Below are positions 35,107-46,993 of a DNA stretch of 64,000 bases, piece by piece. Each line of letters opens with the position of its first letter. Position 1 is the stretch's first letter. Position numbers and translations under genes: made by a program. The DNA is from Herbaspirillum aquaticum (GTDB taxonomy: Bacteria; Pseudomonadota; Gammaproteobacteria; Burkholderiales; Burkholderiaceae_D). The notes under the pieces are model-generated. The model was given only the letters and a program-made list of their open reading frames with translations, did no database searches and had not been told where the DNA came from. The stretch covers positions 124,001-188,000 of the forward strand of contig NZ_NJGV01000005.1 in the NCBI RefSeq assembly GCF_002213425.1, given 5' to 3'.

Positions 35107-36447
35107 TCACTTTTCGCCAGTGTTCTCCGATGCTTGTTCCTCCCGGCGCCTTGCCTTGTAAGCCCCGATCTCTCCAATCCTCAATCCTTCCGGCAGCGAC
35201 AGGTACTTCCCTTGTCCCACGCGTTGCGCGTGGTAGATGCCGGTATGTCCCGAGAACAGATATGCCACCACGCAAGCCAGCGCCGCAAACGGACCGATCT
35301 CCGGGCCGAACAATTCGACGGCCATGATGGTGGAGGCAATCGGCGTATTGGCCGCGCCCGCAAAGACCGCCACGAAGCCGATTCCGGCCAGCATCGAAAA
35401 AGGCAAATGCAGCAGCGGTGCGAGTGCATTGCCGACGGTCGCCCCGATGTAGAAGAGCGGTGTGACTTCGCCACCCTTGAAGCCGGTGCCCAGCGAGGTC
35501 ACCGTAAAGACCATCTTGCCCAGGAAATCCCAAGGGGCCAGCGGTTGCTGGAAGGCTTCCACGATCACCGGGATGCCCAGGCCGATGTAACGTTGCGTGC
35601 CCAGCGCCCACACTGCCACCGCCACGATGGCACCGCCGATGAAGGGGCGCAGCGGGGCATAGCTGACGTGCCGTTTCATGAAGCCCGAGAGGCGGTGCGT
35701 GCTGTTGGCAAACACCATGCCGACCAGGCCGAAGATCACACCGGCAGCAATCACCGCCGCCACGCTCGCCAGCGCGACCGGCACCACGCCCCCCATGTGG
35801 TAATGGGTGTGATGCACGCCCCAGGCCAGCCCGACCTGGTCGGCCGCGATGGCCGCCACGAAGCAGGGCAGGATGGCGTCATAGCGCATGCGGCCGATGG
35901 CCAGCACTTCGAGACCGAACAGCGCCCCCGCCATCGGCGTACCGAAGACCGAGGCAAACCCGGCGCTGATCCCGGCCATCAAGAGGATGCGCCGGTCTTG
36001 CGGGCGCAGGCGCAGCAGCGTGGTCAACTGATCGGCCAGCGCACCGCCCATCTGCACGGCCGTGCCTTCCCGCCCAACGGAGGCGCCGAACAGGTGCGAC
36101 ATCACGGTGCCAAACAGCACCAGCGGCGCCATGCGCAGCGGAATCACCTTCTTCGGATCGTGGATTTCATCGATGAGCAGGTTGTTGCCGGCTTCGACCG
36201 GCTTGCCGGTCTTCAGGTACAGCCAGCCCACGGCAAAACCGCCCAGCGGCAGCAGCCAGATGATCCAGGGATGGGTTTCACGCCAGTGCGTGGCGTAGTC
36301 CAGCGCAAAGAGGAAGAAGGCCGAGGCCGATCCGGCCAGCGCCGCGATCAGGCAGGCGATCAGGCACCACTTGAGGATGTAGGGCAGCAGGTGCAGCTGT
36401 TCAGGGAGTTTTGGATTTTTCATGTGACCAGAGTGCTGAATGAACAT
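35107..36447 (-). CDS. CLC-F type fluoride/proton antiporter
   Basis: 446 aa, about ten hydrophobic segments, CLC fold. Where chloride CLCs have GSGIP, this protein has EAGNNLL (86-89), the Asn substitution typical of the fluoride-exporting CLC-F clade. GREGTAVQMGG at 125-135 replaces the canonical GREGP. KGGEVTPLFYIGA is the GxFxP-like loop. A fluoride riboswitch lies directly upstream, which fixes the substrate with good confidence. Start is ATG 36447, with its CCAGG paired by the riboswitch region; ATG 36423 (MKNPKLPEQ) is the alternative. Located in the inner membrane. Confidence 0.9.
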   Translation of the reverse strand: MFIQHSGHMKNPKLPEQLHLLPYILKWCLIACLIAALAGSASAFFLFALDYATHWRETHPWIIWLLPLGGFAVGWLYLKTGKPVEAGNNLLIDEIHDPKKVIPLRMAPLVLFGTVMSHLFGASVGREGTAVQMGGALADQLTTLLRLRPQDRRILLMAGISAGFASVFGTPMAGALFGLEVLAIGRMRYDAILPCFVAAIAADQVGLAWGVHHTHYHMGGVVPVALASVAAVIAAGVIFGLVGMVFANSTHRLSGFMKRHVSYAPLRPFIGGAIVAVAVWALGTQRYIGLGIPVIVEAFQQPLAPWDFLGKMVFTVTSLGTGFKGGEVTPLFYIGATVGNALAPLLHLPFSMLAGIGFVAVFAGAANTPIASTIMAVELFGPEIGPFAALACVVAYLFSGHTGIYHAQRVGQGKYLSLPEGLRIGEIGAYKARRREEQASENTGEK

Positions 36448-36513
36448 CCTGGCACACCGGGTGTGGAGCGCGCGAAGCAGAAAGGCGAACGCCTACAGCC
36501 CCGGATTGCCAGG
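36448..36513 (-). promoter_or_regulatory. Expression platform of the fluoride riboswitch
   Basis: TGCCAGG (plus 36507-36513) and CCTGGCA (plus 36448-36454) form a perfect 7 bp inverted repeat. One arm directly follows the aptamer; the other abuts the start codon at 36447. Pairing would hide the translation start. A smaller hairpin AGGC-GTTC-GCCT followed by TTCTG lies between them. Translational control is therefore more likely than termination. Confidence 0.6.
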
Positions 36514-36516
36514 TCA

Positions 36517-36577
36517 CTGTAGGCATCATCAGCCCCAACAGGACGTTGGTGGCGGTTGAAGGAGGAATGCCATCTCC
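36517..36577 (-). ncRNA. Fluoride riboswitch aptamer (crcB motif)
   Basis: On the minus strand the stretch shows the consensus in order: GGAGATGGCATTCCTCC (first stem and the conserved GATGG), TTCAACCGCC, a hairpin CCAAC-GTCCT-GTTGG, then GGCTGATGATGCCTACAG. The GAUGG, AACCGCC and CUGAUGA-CCUAC blocks match the crcB/fluoride riboswitch. It lies between a good promoter and a CLC-F gene, the textbook partner. Confidence 0.93.
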
Positions 36578-36586
36578 TTGACCACG

Positions 36587-36615
36587 ATAGTAGCAAGTTT
36601 GTAGCTCATCGACAA
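36587..36615 (-). promoter_or_regulatory. Sigma-70 promoter of the fluoride transporter gene
   Basis: Minus strand: TTGTCG (plus 36610-36615), a 17 bp spacer and TACTAT (plus 36587-36592). The predicted start site near 36580 falls just before the first base of the aptamer. Confidence 0.7.
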
Positions 36616-36787
36616 CGGTGCGTTGTCAGTTGGGGACACAGTGCATGCGTGCATTCGTCCAAGCAGGGTTGCCTCGAGGTCACGCACCTGCCGCCACGGG
36701 CAGCGCTGCTGCCGACCACCAAGGCGTGTGCGATGCACTTTCCGCTGCCGCACGGCCAGGGCGCCGTTGCACCGCGCCAGCAGGTAC

Positions 36788-37162
36788 TCAACCGGCGGCG
36801 CGTTCGACGATGACGTAATGCTTGCGCACCGGTTCCACCACTTCAAAGACGCCCCTGAAGCCTGCCGGGATCACCATCGCATCGCCCGGTCCCGCTTCGG
36901 CCGCATGGCCTTGTTCGTCGATGACGCGGCAGCGGCCTTCGAGGACGCAGAAATATTCATCCTTGTTGGGGGCGAAGGCGATGCGCCAGCTGCCTTTTTC
37001 GCAGGCCCAGATGCCGGCGTTCATTTCGCCGCTGGCATTGGTGAAGTGATTCCAGGTGGTACGCAGCGGATTGCCCTCCAGCCGGCGGTCTTCGCGCGGG
37101 TGGTCAACTTCGGGAGCGGGGGAGGCCAGGCGGAACTGGGTGATGGCAGGAGTGGCGGACAT
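36788..37162 (-). CDS. Cupin domain protein (DUF861-like)
   Basis: 124 aa. Single cupin fold with motif region NKDEYFCVLEGRCRVIDEQG and PGDAMVIPAGFRGVFEVVEPVRKHYVIVE. The first motif carries Glu but lacks the classic two His residues, so the metal site may be reduced. Related cupin_3 proteins include ureidoglycolate-type enzymes, but no purine genes are nearby. It lies on the minus strand upstream of the fluoride transporter unit, separated from it by about 170 bp that contain the transporter promoter. Confidence 0.85.
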   Translation of the reverse strand: MSATPAITQFRLASPAPEVDHPREDRRLEGNPLRTTWNHFTNASGEMNAGIWACEKGSWRIAFAPNKDEYFCVLEGRCRVIDEQGHAAEAGPGDAMVIPAGFRGVFEVVEPVRKHYVIVERAAG

Positions 37163-37299
37163 GATGAAGTAGTGGACAGGAGTCGGTCAACGGCTGGGCC
37201 CGCAGTGTAACAGCAGCAGGCCCGCTACGGTCGCGCTGGCTGGCACCAAGCTGCGCGCCTTTGGTCACATCGGATCAGGAGAACCTGAACGAGGAGAGC

Positions 37300-38217
37300 A
37301 TGGTGGGCAAGATCTGGATCGGCATTTCCGGCTGGCGCTACGCGCCGTGGCGAGGCAGTTTCTATCCCAAGGGGCTGCGTCAGGACGACGAACTGCATTA
37401 CGCCTCGCGGGTATTGCCCAGCATCGAGCTCAACGGCTCCTTCTACGCCCTGCAGCGCCCGGAAAGCTACCAGCGCTGGTATGAAGACACGCCGCCGGGC
37501 TTCCTCTTCAGCCACAAGGGCAACCGCTTCATCACGCACACGCGCCGGCTGCAGGATATTGATGGTGCTTTGGCCAATGTCTTCGCCTCAGGCGTACTGA
37601 ACCTGAAAGAAAAACTCGGCCCCTTCCTGTGGCAGTTCCCGCCCAGCTTTCGCTATGACCCGGAACCGCTGGAGCACTTCCTGAGCCTGCTGCCGCACGA
37701 TACCGAGGCGGCGCAGCGGCTGGCGCGGGGCCATGAGCCGCGCATGGAGGGCAGGGCGGCGCTGGAGATCGACCGCAAGCGCAAGCTGCGCCACGCCATG
37801 GAGATCCGCCATGACAGCTTCGTGGATGAATCCTTCATCAAGCTGCTGCGCAAATACAAGGTGGCGCTGGTGGTCGCGGATGCGCCCAGGAAATGGCCCT
37901 ACCAGGAGGACGTGACGGCCGATTTCATGTACCTGCGCCTGCATGGCGACAAGCGTCTGTACCAGAGCGGCTACAGCGACGAGGCCATCGACGCCTGGGC
38001 CGAGCGTATCCGGGCCTGGGCCAGCGGCGGTCAGCCGGAAGAGGGGCCGCGCATTGCCGGGAGTGCGCCGCGCAAGCGGGCCAGCCGCGATATTTACTGT
38101 TATTTTGATAACGATATGAAGGTCAAGGCCCCCTTTGATGCCCGCCGCCTGATCGACCGCCTGGGCCTGAAGCTGGACCTGGCGGTCCCCGGCCGCATGC
38201 TCGATGAGTATCAATGA
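37300..38217 (+). CDS. DUF72 family protein
   Basis: 305 aa from ATG 37300, preceded by GAGGAGAGC; an upstream GTG at 37261 has no such site. It opens WIGISGWRYAPWRGSFYPKGL, the DUF72 hallmark, and contains SIELNGSFYAL, FSHKGNRFITH, QFPPSFRY, AMEIRHDSFVDE and DIYCYFDNDMKVKAPFDA. The family adopts a TIM barrel; its activity is not established. It lies as a single plus-strand gene, divergent from the cupin gene and 160 bp before queE. Confidence 0.9.
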   Translation: MVGKIWIGISGWRYAPWRGSFYPKGLRQDDELHYASRVLPSIELNGSFYALQRPESYQRWYEDTPPGFLFSHKGNRFITHTRRLQDIDGALANVFASGVLNLKEKLGPFLWQFPPSFRYDPEPLEHFLSLLPHDTEAAQRLARGHEPRMEGRAALEIDRKRKLRHAMEIRHDSFVDESFIKLLRKYKVALVVADAPRKWPYQEDVTADFMYLRLHGDKRLYQSGYSDEAIDAWAERIRAWASGGQPEEGPRIAGSAPRKRASRDIYCYFDNDMKVKAPFDARRLIDRLGLKLDLAVPGRMLDEYQ

Positions 38218-38379
38218 GGTGAACCGGCCCGGGGAGCGGCTATAATACCGCCCCTGATGCGGAGAAAATGGGCTGCAATATCAGTGACTTAGTGAAGTTT
38301 GCTGTGGCTCGGCCCGCCGCATGAATACGTCCCAGTGCGGTCCTGCGCCTGCCTTTCGCCCGCCTTTCGCTTTCATATC

Positions 38380-39015
38380 GTGACTTACAGCATCAAAGAA
38401 ATTTTCTATACCTTGCAAGGCGAGGGCGCTCATGCCGGCCGTCCGGCGGTGTTCTGCCGCTTTTCCGGCTGCAACCTCTGGACCGGCCGCGAGGAAGACC
38501 GCGCGCGCGCCATCTGCCAGTTCTGCGATACCGATTTCGTCGGCACCGATGGCGAGAACGGCGGCAAGTTCAAGTCGGCGGCTGAGCTGGCCGACAAGAT
38601 CAACAGCTTCTGGCCGGCCCGTCATGCGGCCAGCAAATATGTCGTCTTCACCGGTGGCGAGCCCCTGCTGCAACTGGATACGGCCCTGATCGAGGCCATG
38701 CATGCGGTCGGTTTCGAGATCGCCATCGAGACCAATGGCACCATCGAGGTGCCTGAAGGCGTGGACTGGATCTGCGTCAGCCCCAAGATGGGCTCGGAAC
38801 TGAAGGTCAAACGCGGCAGCGAACTGAAAGTGGTGGTGCCGCAGCCCGGCCAGCCGCTGGACGAGTATGAGAAGCTGGATTTCCAGCATTTCCTGCTGCA
38901 ACCCATGGACGGCCTGCAGGCGGCCGCCAATACCCGCCTGGCCATCGAGATGGTCAAGGACAACCCCAAGTGGAAACTGAGCATCCAGACCCACAAGCTG
39001 CTCAATATTCCCTGA
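38380..39015 (+). CDS. queE: 7-carboxy-7-deazaguanine synthase
   Basis: 211 aa from GTG 38380 (VTYSIKEIFYTLQGEGAHAGRPAVFCRFSGCN). Radical-SAM enzyme of queuosine synthesis that turns 6-carboxytetrahydropterin into 7-carboxy-7-deazaguanine. The cluster-binding Cys residues are Cys31, Cys46 and Cys49, a CX14CX2C motif instead of the common CX3CX2C; this is a known QueE variant in Burkholderiales. GGEPLLQ binds SAM. No good ribosome site precedes the GTG. TATAAT at 38241-38246 is a likely -10. queD follows. Confidence 0.93.
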   Translation: MTYSIKEIFYTLQGEGAHAGRPAVFCRFSGCNLWTGREEDRARAICQFCDTDFVGTDGENGGKFKSAAELADKINSFWPARHAASKYVVFTGGEPLLQLDTALIEAMHAVGFEIAIETNGTIEVPEGVDWICVSPKMGSELKVKRGSELKVVVPQPGQPLDEYEKLDFQHFLLQPMDGLQAAANTRLAIEMVKDNPKWKLSIQTHKLLNIP

Positions 39016-41126
<2,111 letters not shown>

Positions 41127-41174
41127 GGCTGCAGGCGGCTCGCCGGGCTGCCTGGGTACTCAATGAAGGAAACG

Positions 41175-41747
41175 TCACTTCTCCTTTATTTCGACCTTCA
41201 CCGCGTCCTGTTCGACCGTGATCTTGCCGGGCTCGAAGGTCTTGCCGTTCATCTGCAGCTGTTCCGGCTTGAAGGTGTAGAGCGCATAGTCGCGCAGGAA
41301 CTGGTCGGCAGCGGCATTGCCCAGCGCCGTGAGCTGTTGCGCGTATTGCGGCGGCAGGTCGGTGCTGTCGACCTTGTCCACCTTGGGTGCATCGAGCCGC
41401 AACGAGCGCGTGGCCGGATCGTACTTGAAGGCGCTGCTCAGGGTCAGCACCGCATTGACCGGGCGCTGCAGCAGCAAGGGATTGGCGATCTGGGCGTCCA
41501 CCACGGTATTCATGCGGTTTTCGGCGGGCAGCATGCCCAGGCGCGGATTGCTCAGGGTGACATCGAAAATGTCCATATAGCGCAGCTTGCGCGGGAATTG
41601 CGGGGCGATGGCCGTCTGCAGCTGCTGGCGGGAGACGCTGTATTCGTTGGTCCAGACGTTGTAGCCGGTGTCGGCCGCTTGCGCCGGCATCGCGGACAGC
41701 GTGGACCAGGCGAGGAGGGCGATGGCGGGGATGATGGCTCGCTTCAT
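41175..41747 (-). CDS. DUF1439-like exported protein
   Basis: 190 aa from ATG 41747 (MKRAIIPAIALLAWSTLSAMPAQAADTGYNVWTNEY). Cleavable signal peptide with site near AQA-AD, not a lipobox. The mature part has repeating beta-strand pairs (YSVSRQQLQTAIAPQFPRKLRYMDIFDVTLSNPRLGMLPAENRMNTVVDAQIANPLL...), like YceB/DUF1439 proteins with a lipid-binding-like barrel. Periplasmic; function unknown. It is divergent from the ABC-F gene. Confidence 0.8.
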   Translation of the reverse strand: MKRAIIPAIALLAWSTLSAMPAQAADTGYNVWTNEYSVSRQQLQTAIAPQFPRKLRYMDIFDVTLSNPRLGMLPAENRMNTVVDAQIANPLLLQRPVNAVLTLSSAFKYDPATRSLRLDAPKVDKVDSTDLPPQYAQQLTALGNAAADQFLRDYALYTFKPEQLQMNGKTFEPGKITVEQDAVKVEIKEK

Positions 41748-41911
41748 GCTTGCGGTTTCCTGAGTGACAAAATGGGTCAGAGCCTGCCAGGGGGCGTAAA
41801 AATCCCGGGAATTGTAAGCTGGCCGTGTGCGATGAGCAGCGCAAACATGGAAGTTTGGCAAGATTTTGGCGGTGCTCAGGCACCGCGATGCAAGCCGCAT
41901 CAGGCGTGCAG

Positions 41912-41920
41912 TGGTAAAAT
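41912..41920 (+). promoter_or_regulatory. Extended -10 promoter of the ABC-F gene
   Basis: TGGTAAAAT (TG at 41912-41913, TAAAAT at 41915-41920) is a good extended -10 element, 73 bp before the GTG start at 41993. The -35 is weak, which is common for extended -10 promoters. Confidence 0.5.
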
Positions 41921-41992
41921 GCCCGGTTTCGCGCGCCCGGCCAAGCTTGCTGGCTGGCATACGCAAGTTACATTTTTGAAAAGGTTTTCGCA

Positions 41993-43591
41993 GTGCTATC
42001 CACCGCAAACATCACCATGCAGTTCGGCGCCAAGCCGTTGTTCGAGAACATTTCCGTCAAGTTCGGCGATGGCAATCGCTATGGCCTGATCGGCGCCAAT
42101 GGCTGCGGCAAATCCACTTTCATGAAGATCCTGGGCGGCGACCTGGAACCGTCGGGCGGCAATGTCAGCCTGGACGTCAATGAGCGCCTGGGTAAGCTGC
42201 GCCAGGATCAGTTCGCCTATGAAGAAATGCGCGTGCTGGATGTGGTCATGATGGGCCACGTGGAAATGTGGGCGGCCATGTCCGAACGCGATGCGATCTA
42301 TGCCAATCCGGATGCCACCGACGACGATTACATGAAGGCGGCCGACCTGGAAGCCAAGTTCGCCGAATACGACGGCTACACCGCCGAAGCGCGTGCGGGC
42401 GAGCTGCTGCTGGGCGTGGGCGTGCCCATCGAACAGCACAACGGACCGATGAGCAATGTCGCACCCGGCTGGAAGCTGCGCGTGCTGCTGGCCCAGGCCC
42501 TGTTCTCCAACCCGGACATCCTGCTGCTGGACGAACCGACCAACAACCTGGACATCAACACCATCCGCTGGCTGGAAGAAGTGCTCAACGAGCGCAATTC
42601 CACCATGATCATCATTTCCCACGATCGCCACTTCCTGAACCAGGTCTGTACCCACATGGCCGACATGGACTACGGCACCCTGAAGATCTATCCGGGCAAC
42701 TACGACGACTACATGCTGGCTTCCTCGCAGGCCCGCGCCCAGCAGCTGGCCGCCAATGCCAAGGCCAAGGAAAAAGTCGCTGAACTGCAGGACTTCGTGC
42801 GCCGCTTCTCGGCCAACAAGTCCAAGGCCCGCCAGGCGACTTCGCGCGCCAAGCAGATCGACAAGATCAAGGTCGAGGACATCAAGCCGTCTTCCCGCGT
42901 GAACCCGTTCGTGCGCTTTGAAGGCGAGAAGAAGCTGCACCGCCTGGCCGTGGAAACCCAGAGCATCACCAAGACCTACGACCGCGACATCTTCCGGAAC
43001 TTCAACATCATGGTCGAAGCCGGCGAGAAGATCGCCATCATCGGTGCCAACGGCGCGGGTAAAACCACCCTGCTGCGCAGCATCGGCGGCGACGTGACCG
43101 GCCTGCATCCGGATTCGGGTGAGGTGAAGTGGGCGGAAAACGCCAACGTCGGCTATATGCCGCAGGATCCCACCGAGGAATTCGCCGGTGGCGAAACCCT
43201 GACCGACTGGATGGGCAAGTGGACCCAGGAAGGCGACGATGACCAGGCCGTGCGTGGCATTCTCGGCCGTCTGCTGTTCTCGGGCGACGATGTGAAGAAG
43301 TCGGTGAAGGTGCTCTCCGGTGGCGAAAAGGGCCGCATGATGTACGGCAAGCTGATGCTGGGCCGCCACAACGTGCTGCTGATGGATGAACCGACCAACC
43401 ACATGGACATGGAGTCCATCGAGTCGCTCAACATCGCGCTGGAAAAGTACGCCGGCACGCTGATCTTCGTGTCGCACGACCGTGAATTCGTGTCCTCGCT
43501 GGCCACCCGCATCCTCGAAGTGAAGGACGGCCAGGTGATCGACTTCCAGGGTGGCTACGAAGACTACCTGGCCAGCCAGGGCATCGAATAA
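41993..43591 (+). CDS. ybiT: ABC-F family ATPase, YbiT type
   Basis: 532 aa from GTG 41993, with AAAAGG upstream. Two ABC domains in one chain and no membrane part: Walker [10 protein letters not shown] and GANGAGKTT; Walker [12 protein letters not shown] and [11 protein letters not shown]. The first signature is replaced by VAPGWKLR, the second is [10 protein letters not shown]. The linker carries the basic coiled P-site tRNA motif ([30 protein letters not shown]). ABC-F proteins act on ribosomes to resolve stalls. It is probably transcribed with nadA, 38 bp downstream. Confidence 0.92.
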   Translation: MLSTANITMQFGAKPLFENISVKFGDGNRYGLIGANGCGKSTFMKILGGDLEPSGGNVSLDVNERLGKLRQDQFAYEEMRVLDVVMMGHVEMWAAMSERDAIYANPDATDDDYMKAADLEAKFAEYDGYTAEARAGELLLGVGVPIEQHNGPMSNVAPGWKLRVLLAQALFSNPDILLLDEPTNNLDINTIRWLEEVLNERNSTMIIISHDRHFLNQVCTHMADMDYGTLKIYPGNYDDYMLASSQARAQQLAANAKAKEKVAELQDFVRRFSANKSKARQATSRAKQIDKIKVEDIKPSSRVNPFVRFEGEKKLHRLAVETQSITKTYDRDIFRNFNIMVEAGEKIAIIGANGAGKTTLLRSIGGDVTGLHPDSGEVKWAENANVGYMPQDPTEEFAGGETLTDWMGKWTQEGDDDQAVRGILGRLLFSGDDVKKSVKVLSGGEKGRMMYGKLMLGRHNVLLMDEPTNHMDMESIESLNIALEKYAGTLIFVSHDREFVSSLATRILEVKDGQVIDFQGGYEDYLASQGIE

Positions 43592-43629
43592 TTCCCCCCA
43601 ACCGCATCCGCACAGCATTGTTGACCGCC

Positions 43630-44769
43630 ATGCAAGCAACAGCAACCAAGGTCGTCGAGTTCGAGCGACCGCAAATGGAGACCGGCGGCAGTTGTACCGC
43701 CAATGCGTGGGCCAAGGTACCGGCCACGCCCAGCCCCGAGGAACGCGCGCAGCTCAAGGCGCGCATCCGCCAGCTGCTCAAGGAGAAGCAGGCGGTGCTG
43801 GTGGCGCACTACTACGTCGATGGCGACCTGCAGGACCTGGCCGAGGAAACCGGCGGCTGCGTCTCGGATTCGCTGGAGATGGCACGTTTCGGCCGCGACC
43901 ATGCCGCCCAGACCCTGGTCGTGGCCGGCGTGCGTTTCATGGGCGAGACCGCCAAGATCCTCAGCCCCGAAAAGCGCATCCTCATGCCCGACCTGGACGC
44001 GACCTGTTCTCTGGACCTGGGCTGCCCGGCCGACGAATTTGCCGCCTTCTGCGACCAGCATCCGGACCGTACCGTGGTGGTCTATGCCAATACCAGCGCA
44101 GCGGTGAAGGCCCGTGCCGACTGGATGGTGACGTCGGGCATCGGCCTGGAAATCGTGCAGCACCTGCATGCCCAGGGCAAGAAGATCCTGTGGGCACCGG
44201 ACAAGCACCTGGGCAGCTACATCCAGAAGCAGACCGGCGCCGACATGCTGCTGTGGCAGGGTTCCTGCCTGGTGCATGACGAATTCAAGGGCATCGAGCT
44301 GGAACTGATGCGCGCCGAACACCCCGACGCCCTGGTGCTGGTGCACCCGGAGTCGCCCGAGGCGGTGGTGGCGCAGGCCGATGTGATCGGTTCGACGTCA
44401 CAGCTGATTGCGGCGGTGCAGTCCTCCGATGCGTCCGCTTTCATCGTCGCCACCGACAACGGCATCCTGCACAAGATGCGCGCAGCGGCGCCTGGCAAAC
44501 GGTTCATTGATGCCCCGACCGCCGGCAACAGCGCCACCTGCAAGAGCTGCGCGCATTGCCCGTGGATGGCCATGAATGGCTTGCAGAACCTGCTGCACGT
44601 GCTGGAAACCGGCGCCAATGAAATCCACGTCGACCCGGCGATCGGCAAGCAGGCTGTCGTGTGCATTGACCGCATGCTGGATTTTGCCGCCCAGCGCAAG
44701 GCCAAGGTCCGCCCCTCGGCGCGCCTTGAAGACGAACAGCAACTGTTTGCAGGAATCGGCCCCGCATGA
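43630..44769 (+). CDS. nadA: Quinolinate synthase A
   Basis: 379 aa from ATG 43630. Condenses iminoaspartate with dihydroxyacetone phosphate to quinolinate in NAD synthesis, using a 4Fe-4S cluster. Conserved Cys residues are in [26 protein letters not shown] and [28 protein letters not shown] and [11 protein letters not shown] bind substrate. nadC follows with a 4 bp overlap. nadB, which makes iminoaspartate, is not in the window. Confidence 0.95.
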   Translation: MQATATKVVEFERPQMETGGSCTANAWAKVPATPSPEERAQLKARIRQLLKEKQAVLVAHYYVDGDLQDLAEETGGCVSDSLEMARFGRDHAAQTLVVAGVRFMGETAKILSPEKRILMPDLDATCSLDLGCPADEFAAFCDQHPDRTVVVYANTSAAVKARADWMVTSGIGLEIVQHLHAQGKKILWAPDKHLGSYIQKQTGADMLLWQGSCLVHDEFKGIELELMRAEHPDALVLVHPESPEAVVAQADVIGSTSQLIAAVQSSDASAFIVATDNGILHKMRAAAPGKRFIDAPTAGNSATCKSCAHCPWMAMNGLQNLLHVLETGANEIHVDPAIGKQAVVCIDRMLDFAAQRKAKVRPSARLEDEQQLFAGIGPA

Positions 44770-45671
44770 CGCTCCACGCCCTCAAGACTGCCTCGACCAT
44801 CGCGGCCAGCAACCTGCGCAATCCCTTTGGTCCTTTCGATGCCGCGCTGCATGCGGCTTTCGATGCCAACGTCAACCAGGCCATCGCCGAGGATGTGGGT
44901 GACTGCGACTACACTGGCCTTTTGGTGCCGGAAAACGAATTCGTGAAGGCCCGCGTCATCGTGCGCGAAGCCGCCGTGCTGTGCGGTGCGCCCTGGTTCG
45001 AGGCGGTAATGACCCGTCTCGATCCGCGCCTGCAGGTCAGCTGGGGCTATGCGGAAGGCGACCTGATGGCGGCCGACAGCGAGGTCTGCACCATCGAAGG
45101 CCCGGCCCGTGCCTTGCTCACTGCCGAGCGCGGTGCGCTCAATTTCTTGCAACTGCTTTCGGGCGTGGCCAGCGCTACCCGGCGTTATGTCGAGGTGGTG
45201 CAGGGCACCCGCGCGGCCATCCTCGATACCCGCAAGACCTTGCCCGGCCTGCGCCTGGCGCAGAAGTACGCAGTGCGTGTGGGCGGTGGCGCCAACCAGC
45301 GGCTGGCGCTGTATGACGGCATCCTCATCAAGGAAAACCACATTGCGGCCGCCGGTGGCATCACTGCGGCCGTGGCTGCCGCCTTGAAGCTCAACGCAGG
45401 CGTGACCATCCAGGTCGAAGTGGAAAGCATTGCCGAGCTCAACGAAGCCCTGCAGGCTGGCGCCGAATCGATCCTGCTGGACAACTTCTCGCTGGACATG
45501 ATGCGCGAGGCGGTGGCCGTCAATGCGGGCCGCGCTTTGCTGGAAGCTTCCGGCGGCATCAACCTGCAGACCGTACGCGCCATTGCCGAGACCGGCGTGG
45601 ATCGCATCTCCATCGGCAGCCTGACCAAGGATATCCAGGCAACCGATTTCTCCCTGCGCGTGATCGGCTGA
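44766..45671 (+). CDS. nadC: Nicotinate-nucleotide pyrophosphorylase (quinolinate phosphoribosyltransferase)
   Basis: 301 aa. Converts quinolinate and PRPP to nicotinate mononucleotide. [40 protein letters not shown] is the diagnostic block with basic PRPP and quinolinate ligands; [19 protein letters not shown] and [11 protein letters not shown] complete the barrel. Translationally coupled to nadA and followed by a good terminator. Confidence 0.95.
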   Translation: MTLHALKTASTIAASNLRNPFGPFDAALHAAFDANVNQAIAEDVGDCDYTGLLVPENEFVKARVIVREAAVLCGAPWFEAVMTRLDPRLQVSWGYAEGDLMAADSEVCTIEGPARALLTAERGALNFLQLLSGVASATRRYVEVVQGTRAAILDTRKTLPGLRLAQKYAVRVGGGANQRLALYDGILIKENHIAAAGGITAAVAAALKLNAGVTIQVEVESIAELNEALQAGAESILLDNFSLDMMREAVAVNAGRALLEASGGINLQTVRAIAETGVDRISIGSLTKDIQATDFSLRVIG

Positions 45672-45694
45672 CCGGCTGATCCCACCCTTGCATC

Positions 45695-45733
45695 AGCCTG
45701 GCGCGGTGGCTTGCGCCAGGCTTCATTTTTTTT
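45695..45733 (+). terminator. Terminator after nadC
   Basis: AGCCTGGCGC and GCGCCAGGCT form a perfect 10 bp stem with an 8 nt loop, followed by TCATTTTTTTT. It ends the ybiT-nadA-nadC unit. Confidence 0.88.
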
Positions 45734-45832
45734 CGGCACCGAGTGCAGGAACGTATCCGGGTTTTCCCCTTCCAACGCCAGATGCCAGCGACAATGGTTC
45801 GCCGGCGACGACGATAAACACAGGGGGAGCCC

Positions 45833-46948
45833 ATGAAAACCTTTCATTGCGACAATTGCAGTGCGCAAGTCTTCTTCGAAAATACCGTATGTGGAAACTG
45901 TGGCTGGATGCTGGGTTACCAGCCCCAATTGCAGGCCATTGCCAGTTTTTCGCCACTGGAGCCGGCCGTCGCACCGGCAACTGATGCCGACTCTGCCGCC
46001 GCTGAGGCGGGGTCCGGCCGCTGGCGCAGCGTCAAGCCTCAGAACGAGGGGCTGGTATTCAAGCAGTGCGTCAACTACTGGCGCGAGAACATCTGCAACT
46101 GGATGCTCGATGAGCGCGAGCCGCACGAGCTGTGCGCCTCCTGCCGCCTGACCCGCGTCATTCCCAATCTCGACGAAGGCAATAACCGCGTGCTGTGGAG
46201 CCGCCTGGAGACGGCCAAGCGGCGCCTGCTGCATTCCCTCTGGACCTTGCAATTGCAGCCGGTCCCAAAGATGGAAGATGAAGAAGCCGGCCTGGCCTTC
46301 GAATTCCTGCAGGATCTTCCGCATGGCGAGCGGGTACTGACCGGGCATGCCGATGGCGTCATCACCATCAACATCGCTGAAGCCGACCCCGCCTACCGCG
46401 AACAGGCGCGCGAGCAGATGGCCGAGCCGTATCGCACGCTGCTGGGGCATTTCCGCCATGAGAGCGGGCATTATTATTTTGACCGGCTGGTAGCGCCGAC
46501 CGACTGGATCACACCGTTCCGGGAGAAATTCGGTGACGAGCGCCAGGATTATGGCGAAGCGCTCAAGGTCCATTACGAGAATGGCCCGCGTCCGGACTGG
46601 GAAGAAAACTTCGTCAGTGCCTACGCCAGCAGCCACCCCTGGGAAGACTGGGCGGAGACCTGGGCCCATTATCTTCATATGTTCGACACCCTGGAGACTG
46701 CCTACGCCTGCGGCGTGCAGTTGCGGCCGCGCCATGAGGGCGAGCAGAAACTGGTCATCAAGGCGCCGCCGGTGGCGGCCGGTTCCTTTGACGAACTGGC
46801 TCGCGAATGGTTTGCGCTGACCTATGTGCTCAACAGTCTCAATCGCAGCATCGGGATGCCGGACTCCTATCCCTTCACGCTGTCCACGCCGGTGCTGGAG
46901 AAGCTGCGTTTCGTGCATGAGGTGGTCAATGGCGGCGCGCCTGCCTGA
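45833..46948 (+). CDS. Zinc-ribbon putative metallopeptidase (COG4307-like)
   Basis: 371 aa; ATG follows AGGGGGAGCCC. The N-terminal zinc ribbon has Cys pairs (HCDNCSAQVFFENTVCGNCGW). A second Cys set is in ELCASCRLTRVIPNLD. The catalytic-type motif HESGHYYFDRL fits HExxH of zinc peptidases, with a downstream EDWAETWAHYLHM that could supply the third ligand. No signal peptide, so cytoplasmic. Family function is unknown. It stands alone between the nadC terminator and a bidirectional terminator. Confidence 0.85.
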   Translation: MKTFHCDNCSAQVFFENTVCGNCGWMLGYQPQLQAIASFSPLEPAVAPATDADSAAAEAGSGRWRSVKPQNEGLVFKQCVNYWRENICNWMLDEREPHELCASCRLTRVIPNLDEGNNRVLWSRLETAKRRLLHSLWTLQLQPVPKMEDEEAGLAFEFLQDLPHGERVLTGHADGVITINIAEADPAYREQAREQMAEPYRTLLGHFRHESGHYYFDRLVAPTDWITPFREKFGDERQDYGEALKVHYENGPRPDWEENFVSAYASSHPWEDWAETWAHYLHMFDTLETAYACGVQLRPRHEGEQKLVIKAPPVAAGSFDELAREWFALTYVLNSLNRSIGMPDSYPFTLSTPVLEKLRFVHEVVNGGAPA

Positions 46949-46993
46949 GGCTTGCAGGATATTTCACGTACACGCGCACGCGCGCGGCGCAAT

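Noticed and set aside
36529-36846. Small frames on both strands around the fluoride riboswitch
   Set aside because: They overlap the aptamer, promoter and cupin gene and have no family features.
38230-38380. preQ1 riboswitch upstream of queE
   Set aside because: The leader lacks the conserved preQ1 class I or II core sequences I could look for; only a TATAAT -10 is convincing.
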